64,000 nucleotides of DNA from Alitta virens (lineage: Eukaryota; Annelida; Polychaeta; Phyllodocida; Nereididae), in NCBI GenBank assembly GCA_932294295.1, contig OW028581.1, positions 38,903,995 through 38,967,994 on the forward strand, written 5' to 3'. Below, piece after piece: positions 11,562 through 22,881 of the stretch (its first letter is position 1; each line of letters starts with the position of its first letter). The notes beneath the pieces were generated by a model, which had not been told where the DNA came from, made no database searches, and saw only the letters and a program-made list of their open reading frames with translations. Position numbers and translations under genes: made by a program.

Positions 11562-14500
11562 CTGTGATATCATAAACACCTTTATGACATATCAATCCAA
11601 ACACCTGAGACATAACTGACAGTTATCTCCCTTAAGTGCCCATGGCTGTCACATTACATAATCATTTAATGGCCTCTATCCAAGGAAGATCTGAGGATGG
11701 CTATTACTGACCAATGACGGACGTAGCCAGAGATCAAAGACTGCTGACCACTCAGGATGACCATTAAACAAATGATGCCTTCTCAGATTGGCTGCAGGTT
11801 GTGTTATTATAATTGCATCGATTTAAGATGGCCCCTAACACAACCCACTGAGGTTCTTTGGGGTCTCCTGGCAAATTCAACATTAATAGAATATGTAATA
11901 ATTAAAAATTTATCATGCCAAAAAAGTAACAAAATATCATGCTGTATTCTTGTTTAATTGCCAAATAAATTATTTTCAATTCATTTAAGTAACGCCAGGA
12001 CAATATTGATGCAGAATCATAATGCTGTATAACCCCTGGCAACAGATCTAATGCTGTGTTATGCAAATTCGATTATGTAATATTTCCTTCACCCCAAACA
12101 AGATGAGGTCAAAGTCATTTGGATGGAAATTATCTTTTTTTTTTTCCAGTAACTGCTCTAATTACAAAGTGGTTATAGGTGGTCCATAACATTTTATATA
12201 ATGTCTTTACATGGTACTCCCTCTGTTACATTTGTGAACTTGTTACGGGCAGATGTAACGAAGAGATGAATTCAACAACACGCACACAATGGCATGGATT
12301 ATATTATATTCCATTGAGAAGTTTTTTTGTTTTTTTTTGCTAATTTGTTGAGCTTACGAATATCAAACCACATGACCTTGACACATCTCATCAGTGATCT
12401 GACGCCTTTATTGATTAATAACAGCACGTAGTTAAAGCTTAGTAACAGTACATCTTTCTGCGTTAATTGCATTCATGAAATCTGCAGATTTCCTATTATG
12501 ACTATGGCGCTTATTTCTGATCTCACGGTGGGATTATATTAAATGATATTAGGATGGAGTGTGACGCCGGCTGAATTCAACCTTCATGAAATGCATTGAT
12601 GTGAAATCCAGACGAACATGAAGCAATAAATTGGCATAAATAATTCAGGGGAGGTCTTGTGGCTTTCCTGTATGGATGACAGGACTGGCAAAACCTCTTA
12701 ATGATGATGTAAACAGACTTAGTTCATATTGTTAGTAAAGGACTAGGCGCTGAATATATTGGCATGCCACCCAATGGTATTAAAAAACCGTTAATATTGC
12801 CCCTTCATGCATGTCTCAGTTATATTTATGCATCTATAATGCCAATAGTTTGTGTATGCGGTGGATTTATTAACTTATTAAATGTCAATATTTCACACAT
12901 CAATTGCTGGTGAGTACATTTCATGAGATGTTACATATACGCATCATGACTTTTAGTGAACAATTTGAAAAAGACCAAAGAGGCAGTCATGAAATTGCAC
13001 CAGGTAACGAGAGGTCTATTCTTGAGATTGGTTTTATGATCACAGTTGAGTGAGCAGACCTAATAACAATGATCTCACTTGAACCAAGAATAAAACATCA
13101 TCCAGACAAGCACTGCTTAATCTTGGTTGATCTGCTCAAATGTCCTGGAATGACATCAAAGAAGTAGATAGGCCAAGTGGACATGCAGTTCTTTGGGATG
13201 GTACGAGAGATGAGCGATGATAGGGGACCATTGACAGCCGAGAGAGAGAGGTGTCAAGACAGGTCAGTCAGAGTCCTCTAGTGGAAGACATCTACACTAC
13301 TCCCTAGGGTCGGCGATACCATCTTCTGGCCTTTGTTAATACATGTTGGTCTCCCTATAATCAAAGCAATCTCTTCCAAGCCCTCTCCTGCCGAAAATAC
13401 TATTGGCAGGACAATATGAATGGCTGCGTTCAGGGCTCTGTGCCACTAAGTCCAGGGTGGGCCAAATGACATTGCTCCCTAGGGGGCGCTCTGAGTGCCA
13501 CGTGACCCCCTTGGTGTCGTTCCAAGTGTGAAAGGAACCAGAGGAGACGAGAATGTCAGCATTTTTGGTCTAAATTCCACCTGGGAAAAAACTAGGATCT
13601 TGTCTCTGAGCATCTGTCAGGTCAATTGACACGCCCAAGAAGTGTCACTTTTCCAAAGTCAATTTTTGGGTCTAGAAAGATGGCATATGCATCTGTCAAC
13701 AAATTCCATTTAAATCTGAGAAAAGCCAGATCTCTGTTACTTTGCATCCCCAAAAAACTCCAGGATATTAGCCGAATCTGTGCAAAAGTGTCGAAGTCAT
13801 TGAGTTCAAATGAAAGATGGGAAAGATGGTCTTTTAAGTGTCAAGTCAAATGACCTTAAGGTTGGACGTTAAGGCTGATGTCCTTAATGACCTTACAGAG
13901 CAAGGGCCAGGTCGTGTCAGTCTTAATGATACACCAACTTCTTTTGCCAGTCTTACTTACAGTCTTAAACTTTTCTGACTTCAAATCAATGAATTAGGCT
14001 GAGCCTGGTGGGCTGTAGAAACTAGGCTAGCTGAGGAGAGTGGGTGGGTGGACGGAGTAATTGTGCTCAGGAAATGCCAGGAAACTCTTGAAAACAATTG
14101 AAAATACATTATTGAAAGCAGAGACAGATCTGCTACCTGCACCGAAATGCCCAAATGGCAAGCAGAAGAGCACGTGTTCCATACCAAGAAAAACACTCCA
14201 CAAGTAATAAGCATATATAAGAAGTATTAATAGATTATTTCAGAACGAGCTCTATTTCAGGGAATGACGTATTACTCTGATAAATACCATATATAAGCAG
14301 GAGAGGTAAGAAGAGCTTGTCAAATTAAGAAAGCATAGATCCCATAAAACTCACTTCACCGCCCACAGCTTTCTTAAGACTCTTTCGTGTTAATTTTATG
14401 GTGAAATTGGACAGGAAGCGCATTCATTGTATCCATGCTGAGCCCAGATATCATTCTTCTTTCTTATCTCAATTTACAATCCAATAAAACAAGCAGAAAT

Positions 14501-15273
14501 AGCCAATTACTTGTTAGACAAACCATAATTCCTATCAATGCTTGACACCGCCCACATTGGCAACACAAGTAGCCATGCTCTCCCTCATAGTGACACTGGA
14601 GAGGCTCCGCGTTTATTGCTGCTCTGAAAATAACTAATGTTGGAAATCACTCTGGAATTATGGAGCTAAACTTATAATGCAAACAGGAAGGGGAGTTTGG
14701 TTGTAGAACATTCGGTTGGTTCATTCAGAAGCTTCGTTAAGGGAATATTATGAAAAAGGACAGGGCAATAGGCAAAGGCAATGGTCTCAATGAGTTCTTG
14801 CAAAGGCAATTAGCCACTCTCAAGAAGTGTGTTCAAGGAATTCGCCTTTCTGCCATGATGCTCGTAATGTGCCAGAGCATGGCAAGCACGCGCATTCGCC
14901 AGTGTAAACACATTAGGTGCATGAGGGGCGCCAAATCGAATTCACCCTTATTAAAAGCTCAAATCAAATTCCCCCTGTAAAAATAACAGATTTGTGAAAA
15001 TGGTGAAGAGGCGTTGCACACATGGGTAAAATCAGAAGCTGAGCAAATTTCCGTTTGGTAGATGAACTGCTGGTTCTAATTGTGCAGCAGTTATTTCAGT
15101 TCTTTGGAATGACTTCTCAGAACATGACGCCAAAACAGAAAAATGTAAACAGTGGGGGTTACCTTCAGTAATTCAGACACAGCAAGCAGTTGCATGATAA
15201 ATGTCACCGACTGGCAGATTATTATTTGGTTATCACTTTTGCATTTATTGGTGGGACATATGTAATTACCCTA
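11562..15273. other. Unassigned; parts look like conserved non-coding DNA
   Basis: No coding exon is supported over 3.7 kb. Stretches such as 12470-12660 mix homeodomain-type ATTA words, inverted words and few simple repeats, which is the texture of developmental enhancers; that is only an impression. Frames at 13626-13853, 13981-14214 and 14750-14980 lack supporting signals. Confidence 0.45.
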
Positions 15274-15424
15274 CATGGACAAATGTGCCACGTGCGTTTT
15301 CCATGAGAAGGATAAACGCATGGAAAACGCATGGTTTTTAGCTGATTATAATGAGGCAAAAACCATGCATTTCCCATGCGTTTATCCAAACGCATGGAAA
15401 ATGTACATGGCACAATTAGCCATG
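15274..15424 (+). mobile_element. 151-bp foldback MITE, copy 2
   Basis: Same family as 807-957 and 27261-27411. It starts CATGGACAAATGTGCCACG, ends ...GGCACAATTAGCCATG and is flanked by TA at 15272-15273 and 15425-15426. The internal arms (ggataaacgcatggaaaacg and its complement) surround agctgattataatgaggc. The length is again exactly 151 bp. Confidence 0.88.
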
Positions 15425-15675
15425 TACTGATGACAATTTGGCCCCCTGCTGGTTTGAATGGTAACCCAAACACACATGAGGTGAGGAACTGGGCTCATGT
15501 ACCTACTGTCGCATGAGATTGCATATGTAGGCATATTACACATTCATGTATATAACTGTTGACTATGCCTTGTATATACTCCTAATTCAAATGTTGTACT
15601 TAAATTAACATTGTGATAATGAACAATATTAACTGCAGTAATGAATTTAGCGTTACTGTATACAAGTGATATATG

Positions 15676-15678
<3 letters not shown>
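15425..15678. other. Unassigned spacer
   Basis: AT-rich sequence between the foldback element and the AT microsatellite. No feature recognised. Confidence 0.5.

Positions 15679-15708
<30 letters not shown>
15679..15708. repeat. (AT)15 microsatellite
   Basis: A 30-bp uninterrupted AT run. Apparent reading frames through it are artefacts. Confidence 0.95.
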
Positions 15709-15710
<2 letters not shown>

Positions 15711-15992
15711 TGTATGATATTACTGTGTCAATAAAAGCATATATAAAAGCATATATATTAAGGCAATATGACGTAATGCTGGAGGACATCTCATTTGAGC
15801 TGCAAATTGAAGCTAGGTCAGTTGAACTTCGTGACTGACAGCAGCCGAGATGTGTCAAATATCGCTGGGCTGGCTGAGGTTCCAGGAAACCTGCTAATTT
15901 GGTAGGCGCTGGCAGGGCAGGCATGGGGCACAGGTCCAAGTGGCTGTATGAATTATGAGGGGGCTGTCACGGCTGATCCTGTGTCACTGGGA

Positions 15993-16282
15993 GGTGGCAG
16001 TGTGGTGGTAGTGGGACATTTTTGTGGCACGTGTGGTGGCAGTGTCACTTTTTGGTGTCAGTGTGGTAGTGTGGTAGTGTGGTGGTGGTGGTAGTGTGGT
16101 GGTGGTGGTAGTGTGGTGGTAGTGTGGTGGTAGTTTGGTGTCAGTGTGGTGGTAGTTTGGTGGTAGTTTGGGGGTAGTGTGGTGGTGGTGTGGTGGTTTG
16201 GTGGTGGTGGTAGTGTGGTGGTGGTAGTGTGGTGGTAGTTTGGTGTCAGTGTGGTGGTAGTGTGGTGGTGGTGTGGTGGTCT
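15993..16282. repeat. GTGGT(A/T)GT minisatellite
   Basis: A G/T-only array of gtggtagtgtggtggt-type units, with occasional tttggtg and tgtcagtgtgg variants. It is densest at 16046-16282. On the minus strand it reads as a His/Thr/Pro-rich frame purely because of the repeat. Confidence 0.9.
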
Positions 16283-17762
16283 ATAGTGATTTGGCTCATT
16301 GAGGATGAGCGTCTTCCTGTGCTTGGCTGGGTTCAAGTGACAGCCTAATTACAAGTGCAAATCTAGGACCATGTGGTCTGCATCAGTCATTTTCACTTTA
16401 TTTACTATAATTTAAAGGATCAAAATAGCCATGCCTTGATTGCTTTTGATAAACTTCAGTGTGATAGAATTCTAATATGTGCTGTTCCTGAGGTATTTCA
16501 TGGCTGTAATTTGTCTACCTCAGTTATACAGGAGATACACCTCTGCATACCATTTATACTGAATATGTTACCCTGTATAAATATATTTTATAAATAAATA
16601 AATAAATACCATACAATCATTCTCATTGTTTCTTTAAACACTACTAATATAGGTCAGGTTGGTATTTCCATGAAATGAAATCCCATTGATGTTATCATAT
16701 TCACGTCCAGTTTACCCAATGAGTTATTATTCACTTTATATTCTCTTTATATCTATACATTATTATTCCTTTGTAATGCCCCTCAAACATTGCCATATCA
16801 TGATTCCACTACATCTGACAATCTCATCTCAACCTGTATTTTGTTCAACTGAGCCACATATCAAAGGTGTCATTTTTTTGATCGATGTAATGTGTCAAGG
16901 GTTGGCAAGGCAGTCAGTCATCTGAACTGGTGCAACAGGTGATTTCAGAGTAGTAACAAAATACTATGAAAGCCACATGATCAATACTACTATATATACA
17001 TGAAGTATCTCTACTGCAATTGAGTTAATCAGAAATACAATCGTACAAATCACCAATAAGGGAGCACCCATGCAAGGCAGCTTGCATTACATGATTCCGT
17101 AATTCTGTCAAATTGTAAGCGTGCAGATCCCCAGAGATGAATCAGACAGGGGCAAATTAATATTTGAAGCAAATGTCTGTCTCAATCTGTCAGTGTCCCA
17201 AGCATAACAGTGTCATGTTTCAAGCAGACATCGATTTGGGAAATATTAGCTGGCAGAATAAGAACATCAAATGCTGTGACGTTAATTCCTTGTTCAAGTG
17301 TTTTGGTAATGATCAAAAAATATTTGATTAGTTTAAACTATCACTGGTCTACAAGGCAAAGCAATAGTGTCTTGCATCAGGCGTCTATGCATGTGCACAC
17401 CCGTGGGTACAGTATAACCTTATATATACAGTTAGTTTCTTAAACTATGGTTTACTCTAGACAGGTGTAGCGACCTATTCCTGGCTGCAGCTGTAACTTG
17501 CTAAAGCCAACCGCTTCTGTCTACTTCTAGCTAATAGTCGGCTTATACCTAACACCATCAAAAAATACAAACCTCCTTAAATGTAAAAAATGTATCTAAT
17601 ATATCATAAATATATACTTTTAGATCCAGCTTTGAGTAGCCAGTTGTAGCCAGATAGTTCCGTATAGTGGCAGGTAGCATCGTATAGGAGAGAAGTTGTC
17701 TAGATTTGTGTAGGTTTAAGTTCACAGGCCGTTTTTAATGCAACTAACTGTATGTGAATTCT
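16283..17762. other. Unassigned sequence
   Basis: AT-rich, with (AAAT)n-type text near 16588-16610 and several short frames on the plus strand. None has protein-like composition or splice signals. Confidence 0.5.
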
Positions 17763-17800
17763 AGGCCTCACCATCTCATCATTACTTCTACCTCTTACAA
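17763..17800 (+). repeat. Dispersed old repeat (family B), fragment
   Basis: ccatctcatcattacttctacctcttacaa matches the family B core (atctcatcattacgtttgcctctcactaca) with several substitutions. Only the core is recognisable. Confidence 0.4.
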
Positions 17801-18082
17801 AGCTTCAGTCCAGTGGTAGGAGACCATATATTACCGTCCACATGTTGCATTCACTAAAATGTCAACTTTTTTCTATAAAAATGCAAACAACGCCACAAAG
17901 TACATGGTAATCTCATGAGGTTTAAGTAGATACAATATTGAATACATACTCAGAAAGAACAATAAGCACTGTCCATTGTTGGGTGTGCAGCTGAAGATCT
18001 TCCAAATCCAGACTTTTTGAAGTGACACAATGGATGGATTATTCCAATAGATGAAGGTGGAAACAATAATGAATGTTCTCAA

Positions 18083-18376
18083 ATGACGCCTGAGCGAAGT
18101 CAATTGAGTCCTCTGAGGTCTCTTTGTAATGTCAGTCTGTGGGTTACTGCTCTGTGGAGACAGCGTCAAAGGCAGGCCAGAGACAAGTGCCTGAGTGATG
18201 GCCCAATGCTGCTGATCAGGCCGTGTGTCAGGACGCCTCAAGTGCTTATGAAGACGCTTATGAAGACGCCACTATCGCCCGCCCTGGCGCTCTCACGCGC
18301 CTCACAACGCGCCATGACGGCGTGGCAGCGTCACGGACAGCGTGGCATACAACGTCGCAGAGAGCGTCATGAGTGA
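18083..18376. repeat. CpG-containing cluster of GACGC/GCGTC words
   Basis: About nine to ten GACGC or GCGTC words occur in 290 bp, including a tandem cttatgaagacg pair at 18245-18270. The patch is GC-rich against an AT-rich background. The plus strand is open for 97 codons here, but the Arg/Gln/Ser-rich product follows from the word repetition and shows no domain. Confidence 0.5.
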
Positions 18377-20830
18377 TGTGGGAGTCAAATATACCTCCAG
18401 GGCAGAAGTGGCTAGGAGGAAGATGCTTTCATACACATTTCACGGGAGATTAACTATATTCAAAACTTCATTAGCCGGTCATGGTGTTGCCACAGAATTT
18501 CATGATGTCTTTTAGTGACAATTCCTGAAACTTTGCCAAATCATAAAGAAGTGAGCTTATCACGCTTCAGCTACTTACACGAGCCAAGGTCTTTCTTTTA
18601 CAGAGAAAGAGTAAATGTTTCTGATCTAGGATCACAGCATTAAAAAACCTTCTGCTACCGAATCACCGCATACAGAGCAACATGCTAATTTGATAAGACA
18701 TTATATGCTGGGCTGGTTTAGCTGCTTTGACGTTCATCCACACAAAACGGGTCTTTGAGAAACGCCTCAATGAACACATGCCATTCATGTGGTAGCTTGC
18801 CCTTTAATTGATCAACACACCAAGAAAATAAAAGATCAAGGCGAGTCGTCTCATGTGTTGCTTCCACATTCTGCCAATTAATGCATGCTTAATTTCTCCC
18901 AGCTAACAAGAGAATGCAAGAAAGTTTGAAATGTGTAAATTTACGTTCATATGATATATAAATGAATAAAGGCAAAGATAAAGGAAGTTTATAGAAGCTT
19001 CAAAAATCCTTACATCAATAGGCGGAGGGCAAAATATCTTTTGGCACATTGACGTAGGCAGCAATTTGGACAATTTCAGCATCTTGAGTATTAAAGACCA
19101 GTCTTGTATTTAATATCAAATAGTATTCTGATGAATACTTCACCATATATTTGAGCAATAACTGATTGCACAATGTCATTAATACTTTACGTAACCTTTT
19201 AACTGTTCCACTTTTTAACATGACCCACCGTCGGCCACCGATAAAGCTGATTCAGCAGGATATGAATTTCAGGGCAGAGAGCTGAGGGAGTGTCCCTTTG
19301 GTCCCCCCAGACCGGCATAATTGAATGTGTTGTGAAGGTCTGACCCTTGTGGCAGCTTCATATCCAGTCTCTTTACAAAGCATTATGTCAGATTGTAAAA
19401 CTACGAGGCTAGTAATACGATATAACATCAATAGTGCAGGTATCAGTGGACACCATTGTTGGACACCCTTGTTTTATTCCATAAGGATTTCACTGATACT
19501 TTTTTTGGAGACACTGATGTTATGCTGCTCCTTACTGAGGGCATGTGTTTAGAATCCCTGAGTGGAATCCCTGAGCAGAATCCCTTAGCCTAGAGGTAAT
19601 CCCATCCCACTGTTTCTGGGCATAACATATTCACCACCACAATGATCCCGTTTACAAGAAATTCTTTGGCAAAAAGACAATTGAATCGGGTCCCTTTCTT
19701 TCTTCTCCGTCTCAAAGAAAAATGTTAATACCTTTGACCTTTCTTCTGTTAATCTTTGTAAAATGATATCATTGATAACATTACATTTCTCTCCTTTTTT
19801 CTATTGCCTTTTCTTTTCAGTAAACATTTGCATTGTGTAATAACAGGTGATGAAATCGTTTAGTTTACGCTGTTTCTGTAAATTATATTTCATATTAATA
19901 GAAGACACTTAATAATGAAAATGTAGCCATAATAATTGATTACATTTTGAATAGCAATCTCGACGACATTTCTGTCGAAAACATTTCTGTTGAATGTGAG
20001 AAGTGCGCACATCTGAAAGACACATATTCAACGTAGAATTTACGATGGAAATTGCAATGTTTGAATGAGAAACCAGGAACAAATAGAAAACAAGGCGAAA
20101 GGCAACATTAGCCTGACTTGCATTGTAGAGAATATAATTCAAGGTGGAAGTTTCAGACTGCTTTGATTCTGCATTAGCCCTATATGGCTATAGGCTACGT
20201 TTAAGTCTTTCTAAACTTCTGTTATATTATTTAGTAATCATACAGTGCTTAGTTTCAATGTAGACATGACTTGTAACCAGTTCCCTGGTTCCAGCAGAAG
20301 TCACCAGCCGCAAGAAGGCAATAACAGGCATCTGGGATTAGCAGGTCGTTCTTCAATTTGCCAAACATTTGAATTACCGATTCACCTGTCATGGCGACTG
20401 CGGGGGACGGAAGATCGACTGCAATATCGGCCCATGTCATGTTTATTCACAAGGAATAATCGGCTCATGGATAACCATATCCCTGTCTGTCTGCCTATCA
20501 CTGGATCACTGCCTCAGTGGGACACTGCCTGGGCCACATGATGTTGTCAGCCCTGCAGATTACCCTTCCTTCTTTACTGTCAACCAGCTCAAACTGGAGA
20601 TTATCGGCCCACACAGTAAATTCTCGTTGTGCGCGAGAAATGAAATGGCAATTACCTCCCCCGGTGACTTTTTGATGGCTCTATGATAATACATTTCAGC
20701 TGAAAACTGCTTATGAGACATCAACAGTTGAATACCTTTATGTACTTCTAAAGCTTTTAACGCAACTGTTAATATTTCCTTCTCCTTAGTTTGGTGAGAT
20801 TAGACCATTGACAAAATTGGTCTCTAACAT
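18377..20830. other. Unassigned sequence
   Basis: No supported gene. Short frames at 19015-19221, 19325-19552, 19909-20142 and 20245-20686 overlap each other on opposite strands. The section 20245-20690 is less AT-rich but lacks recognisable motifs. Confidence 0.5.
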
Positions 20831-20845
20831 TGTTATTTCAGAGTA

Positions 20846-21033
20846 TGTGTGTGTGTAATTAGGGCTTTACGTCCTGTATTTCTGCACCAGTTGGGCTAAT
20901 TAGGACAGGCAGAGACCATGGCAATGAGATGAAGGAGGAAACGGCCATCCAACTTAGGCTCGACCGGGAATCGAACCCGGAACCCAGCGGTTGAAAGCCC
21001 AGAGCGCTACTTCTGAGCTAGGCCCCCGCCCTC
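20846..21033 (-). mobile_element. tRNA-derived SINE, full length (copy 2)
   Basis: Read on the minus strand, the tRNA-like head has an A box (tagctcagaagtag, one of the more diverged) and a B box ggttcgattcc. The body is gttggatggccgtttcctcc...gccatggtctctgcctgtcc, and the tail is gaaatacaggacgtaaagcc. A perfect 15-bp target duplication, tgttatttcagagta, lies at 20831-20845 and 21034-21048. Such elements are transcribed by RNA polymerase III and copied by a LINE in trans (family knowledge). Confidence 0.95.
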
Positions 21034-21048
21034 TGTTATTTCAGAGTA

Positions 21049-21605
21049 GCAAACTTTGTCGTTCACGTAATGATGCTTTCATGAATACATATTTGTGAGT
21101 AATCTTTGGCAAATGTGCTGCTTACAGTTGAGTGTCTTATAAAATACTATTTGGTTCAACACCTTATGGCTATGATGATCAAAGGTAGGCATATTTATAT
21201 GAAAATACATGTTAAGATCTGGACATAAAATATAGATGGCAGCTACGTCTGTTAGTTCCAGATGAAAGCGAGACAAAAAAAAAGTGGGAATCGAAAGAAA
21301 GAAAAGGCTTGAATGTTCGTGGCTGAATGAGAGGCATAGATTGGCCCTTGCTCTTTCTGCTGGCCTGCAATTTGGATTGCTCGCAAGATTAGACAGCCAG
21401 CAAATTGCTACAACAGCTGGCATCTCTTTCACTATGGGAGATGTATTTATTCTTAAGTGGTTGGGATCCTTAGGTCTTTGCATTAGTTATAGCACCTAAG
21501 AGTGTGTGGGAGGTCATCATTATTTCCTAGAATTATGTTTTTATTCAACAGCATTTTGTTCCATGAATGAAATATTCATTGTAACTATAGAAGAGGGAGT
21601 GGTGG
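21049..21605. other. Unassigned sequence
   Basis: Short frames on both strands at 21079-21499 have no domain or splice support. The right end (21586-21605) is part of a local duplication with 21960-21978. Confidence 0.5.
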
Positions 21606-21782
21606 TGGGTGGATTAGGGCTTTACGTCCTGTATTTCTGCACCTGATGGGCTAATTAGGACAGGCAGGGACCATGGCAATGAGATGAAGGATGAAACAGC
21701 CATCCAGCTTAGTCCCGGGTTCAATTCCTGGTCGAGCCTGAGTGGTTGGAAGCCCAGCACACTACCACTGAGCTATGCCCCC
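21606..21782 (-). mobile_element. tRNA-derived SINE with internal microinversion (copy 3)
   Basis: Minus-strand SINE: tail at 21610-21665, body to about 21710, head ending at the ccccc run 21778-21782. The segment 21712-21738 (gtcccgggttcaattcc...gagcc) lies in the opposite orientation to the rest of the copy, so the B box and T-arm are flipped. A possible diverged target duplication is agaggga(g/a)tggt(g/a)g at 21592-21605 and 21800-21813, leaving 17 unexplained bases at the 5' side. The promoter should be inactive. Confidence 0.88.
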
Positions 21783-21960
21783 AACTGCGGAACCACAGGA
21801 GAGGGAATGGTAGATATACGGGAACACTGCTATTCATTATCTGACAATTTGAGGGCTGAAAGTGAAATGCGGCCGTATAGATGAATTCCTTGTACTCAAA
21901 TGTCAATGTTTTCTAAATGAAACATGTCAATAAAAAAAGTTATATCAACATGTGGTTCTC

Positions 21961-22230
21961 ATAGAAGAGGGAGGTGGATGGATTAGGGATTTACATCAAG
22001 TTTATCAGAAGCTTTAGATATTAATGATTTAAAAAAATTACTTTCGAAATGGGAAGGTCCAAAATGTTGCTGCAATGTTTGCATTTTATGATATGTTTAA
22101 AAATCTCTATCATGGTTTTGTTATAATTTAATTAGTTTTTAGCTCTTTGAGCTAATTTAATTGTTGTCTTATGTCGACTTTAAATAAAGATTATTCTATT
22201 CTTCTATTCTATTCTATTCTATTCTTATCA
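21961..22230 (+). mobile_element. LINE-like 3' end with (TTCTA)n tail
   Basis: A frame open to a TGA at about 22092 encodes a peptide ending LLSKWEGPKCCCNVCIL. A 3' UTR-like stretch follows, with taaataaagattattc and a tandem attctattct tail at 22194-22227. A cysteine-rich C-terminus, short UTR and microsatellite tail after an AATAAA-like motif is the usual look of a 5'-truncated non-LTR retrotransposon. The clade cannot be assigned. The first ~30 bp resemble the SINE tail at 21586-21630. Confidence 0.5.
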
Positions 22231-22591
22231 GTAGCATCCCTAAGAAGGAATAAACCATCATTTACTTGCACACAACATATTAAAGTCATGTACTGTTCTT
22301 TATACCCTAAGAGAGGCTAGTGGTTGGTATACATGAACAGTCATTTGATACCATTTGCATGTCATTGAGTTGCATTCCACCGTGCTTCTGCATGCAGTAG
22401 TAATATGCTACCCCCTGAAAGCAGCACTTAAAATGAAATGCACATATTATGTGACATCAAAGATGGTGCACCAAGTTTAGTGTGACACCAGAGCTCTGAG
22501 GTCTATCACACATATCGTATCAAAGTTTATTTCACAAAAGCCATGACATACATATGGCACAGAAGTAACCTGCAGAAAAATTAAAGGAAGA
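22231..22591. other. Unassigned spacer
   Basis: No gene or repeat recognised between the LINE-like tail and the inverted-repeat element. Confidence 0.5.
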
Positions 22592-22881
22592 AGTGCAGTA
22601 TAGCGGACCCAGATTTATGACCATATTTAACGCGCCTCATTGCCAGGCTTAAAAATGCTTGAAATCTATGTATGACGTCACAAACTAATGTAGTTATGAC
22701 GGCGGTTTCATCTTCACGGTAAAGACAGCGTTTATTTTTGCTTTTTCCAAACCCCCGCTCATCTACACCAAATGTTATTTTAATTGTGCTAGAACTTCAA
22801 AACTTGTTAAATATTTGATAAAATCTAATTTTTTAATTAGCGCCAAATATGGGCATAAATTTGGGTCCGCTATACTGCACT
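22592..22881. mobile_element. 290-bp MITE-like element with ~40-bp terminal inverted repeats
   Basis: Both ends read AGTGCAGTATAGCGGACCC, and the match continues, with several mismatches, through atttatg.ccatattt for about 45 bp on each side. The interior (22640-22830) contains atgacgtca and no usable frame. No clear target duplication is visible directly outside (gaaga / aaacc). A non-autonomous DNA transposon is the simplest reading; the superfamily is unknown. Confidence 0.75.

Noticed and set aside
16058..16336. His/Thr/Pro-rich minus-strand frame
   Set aside because: Translation of the GTGGT minisatellite.
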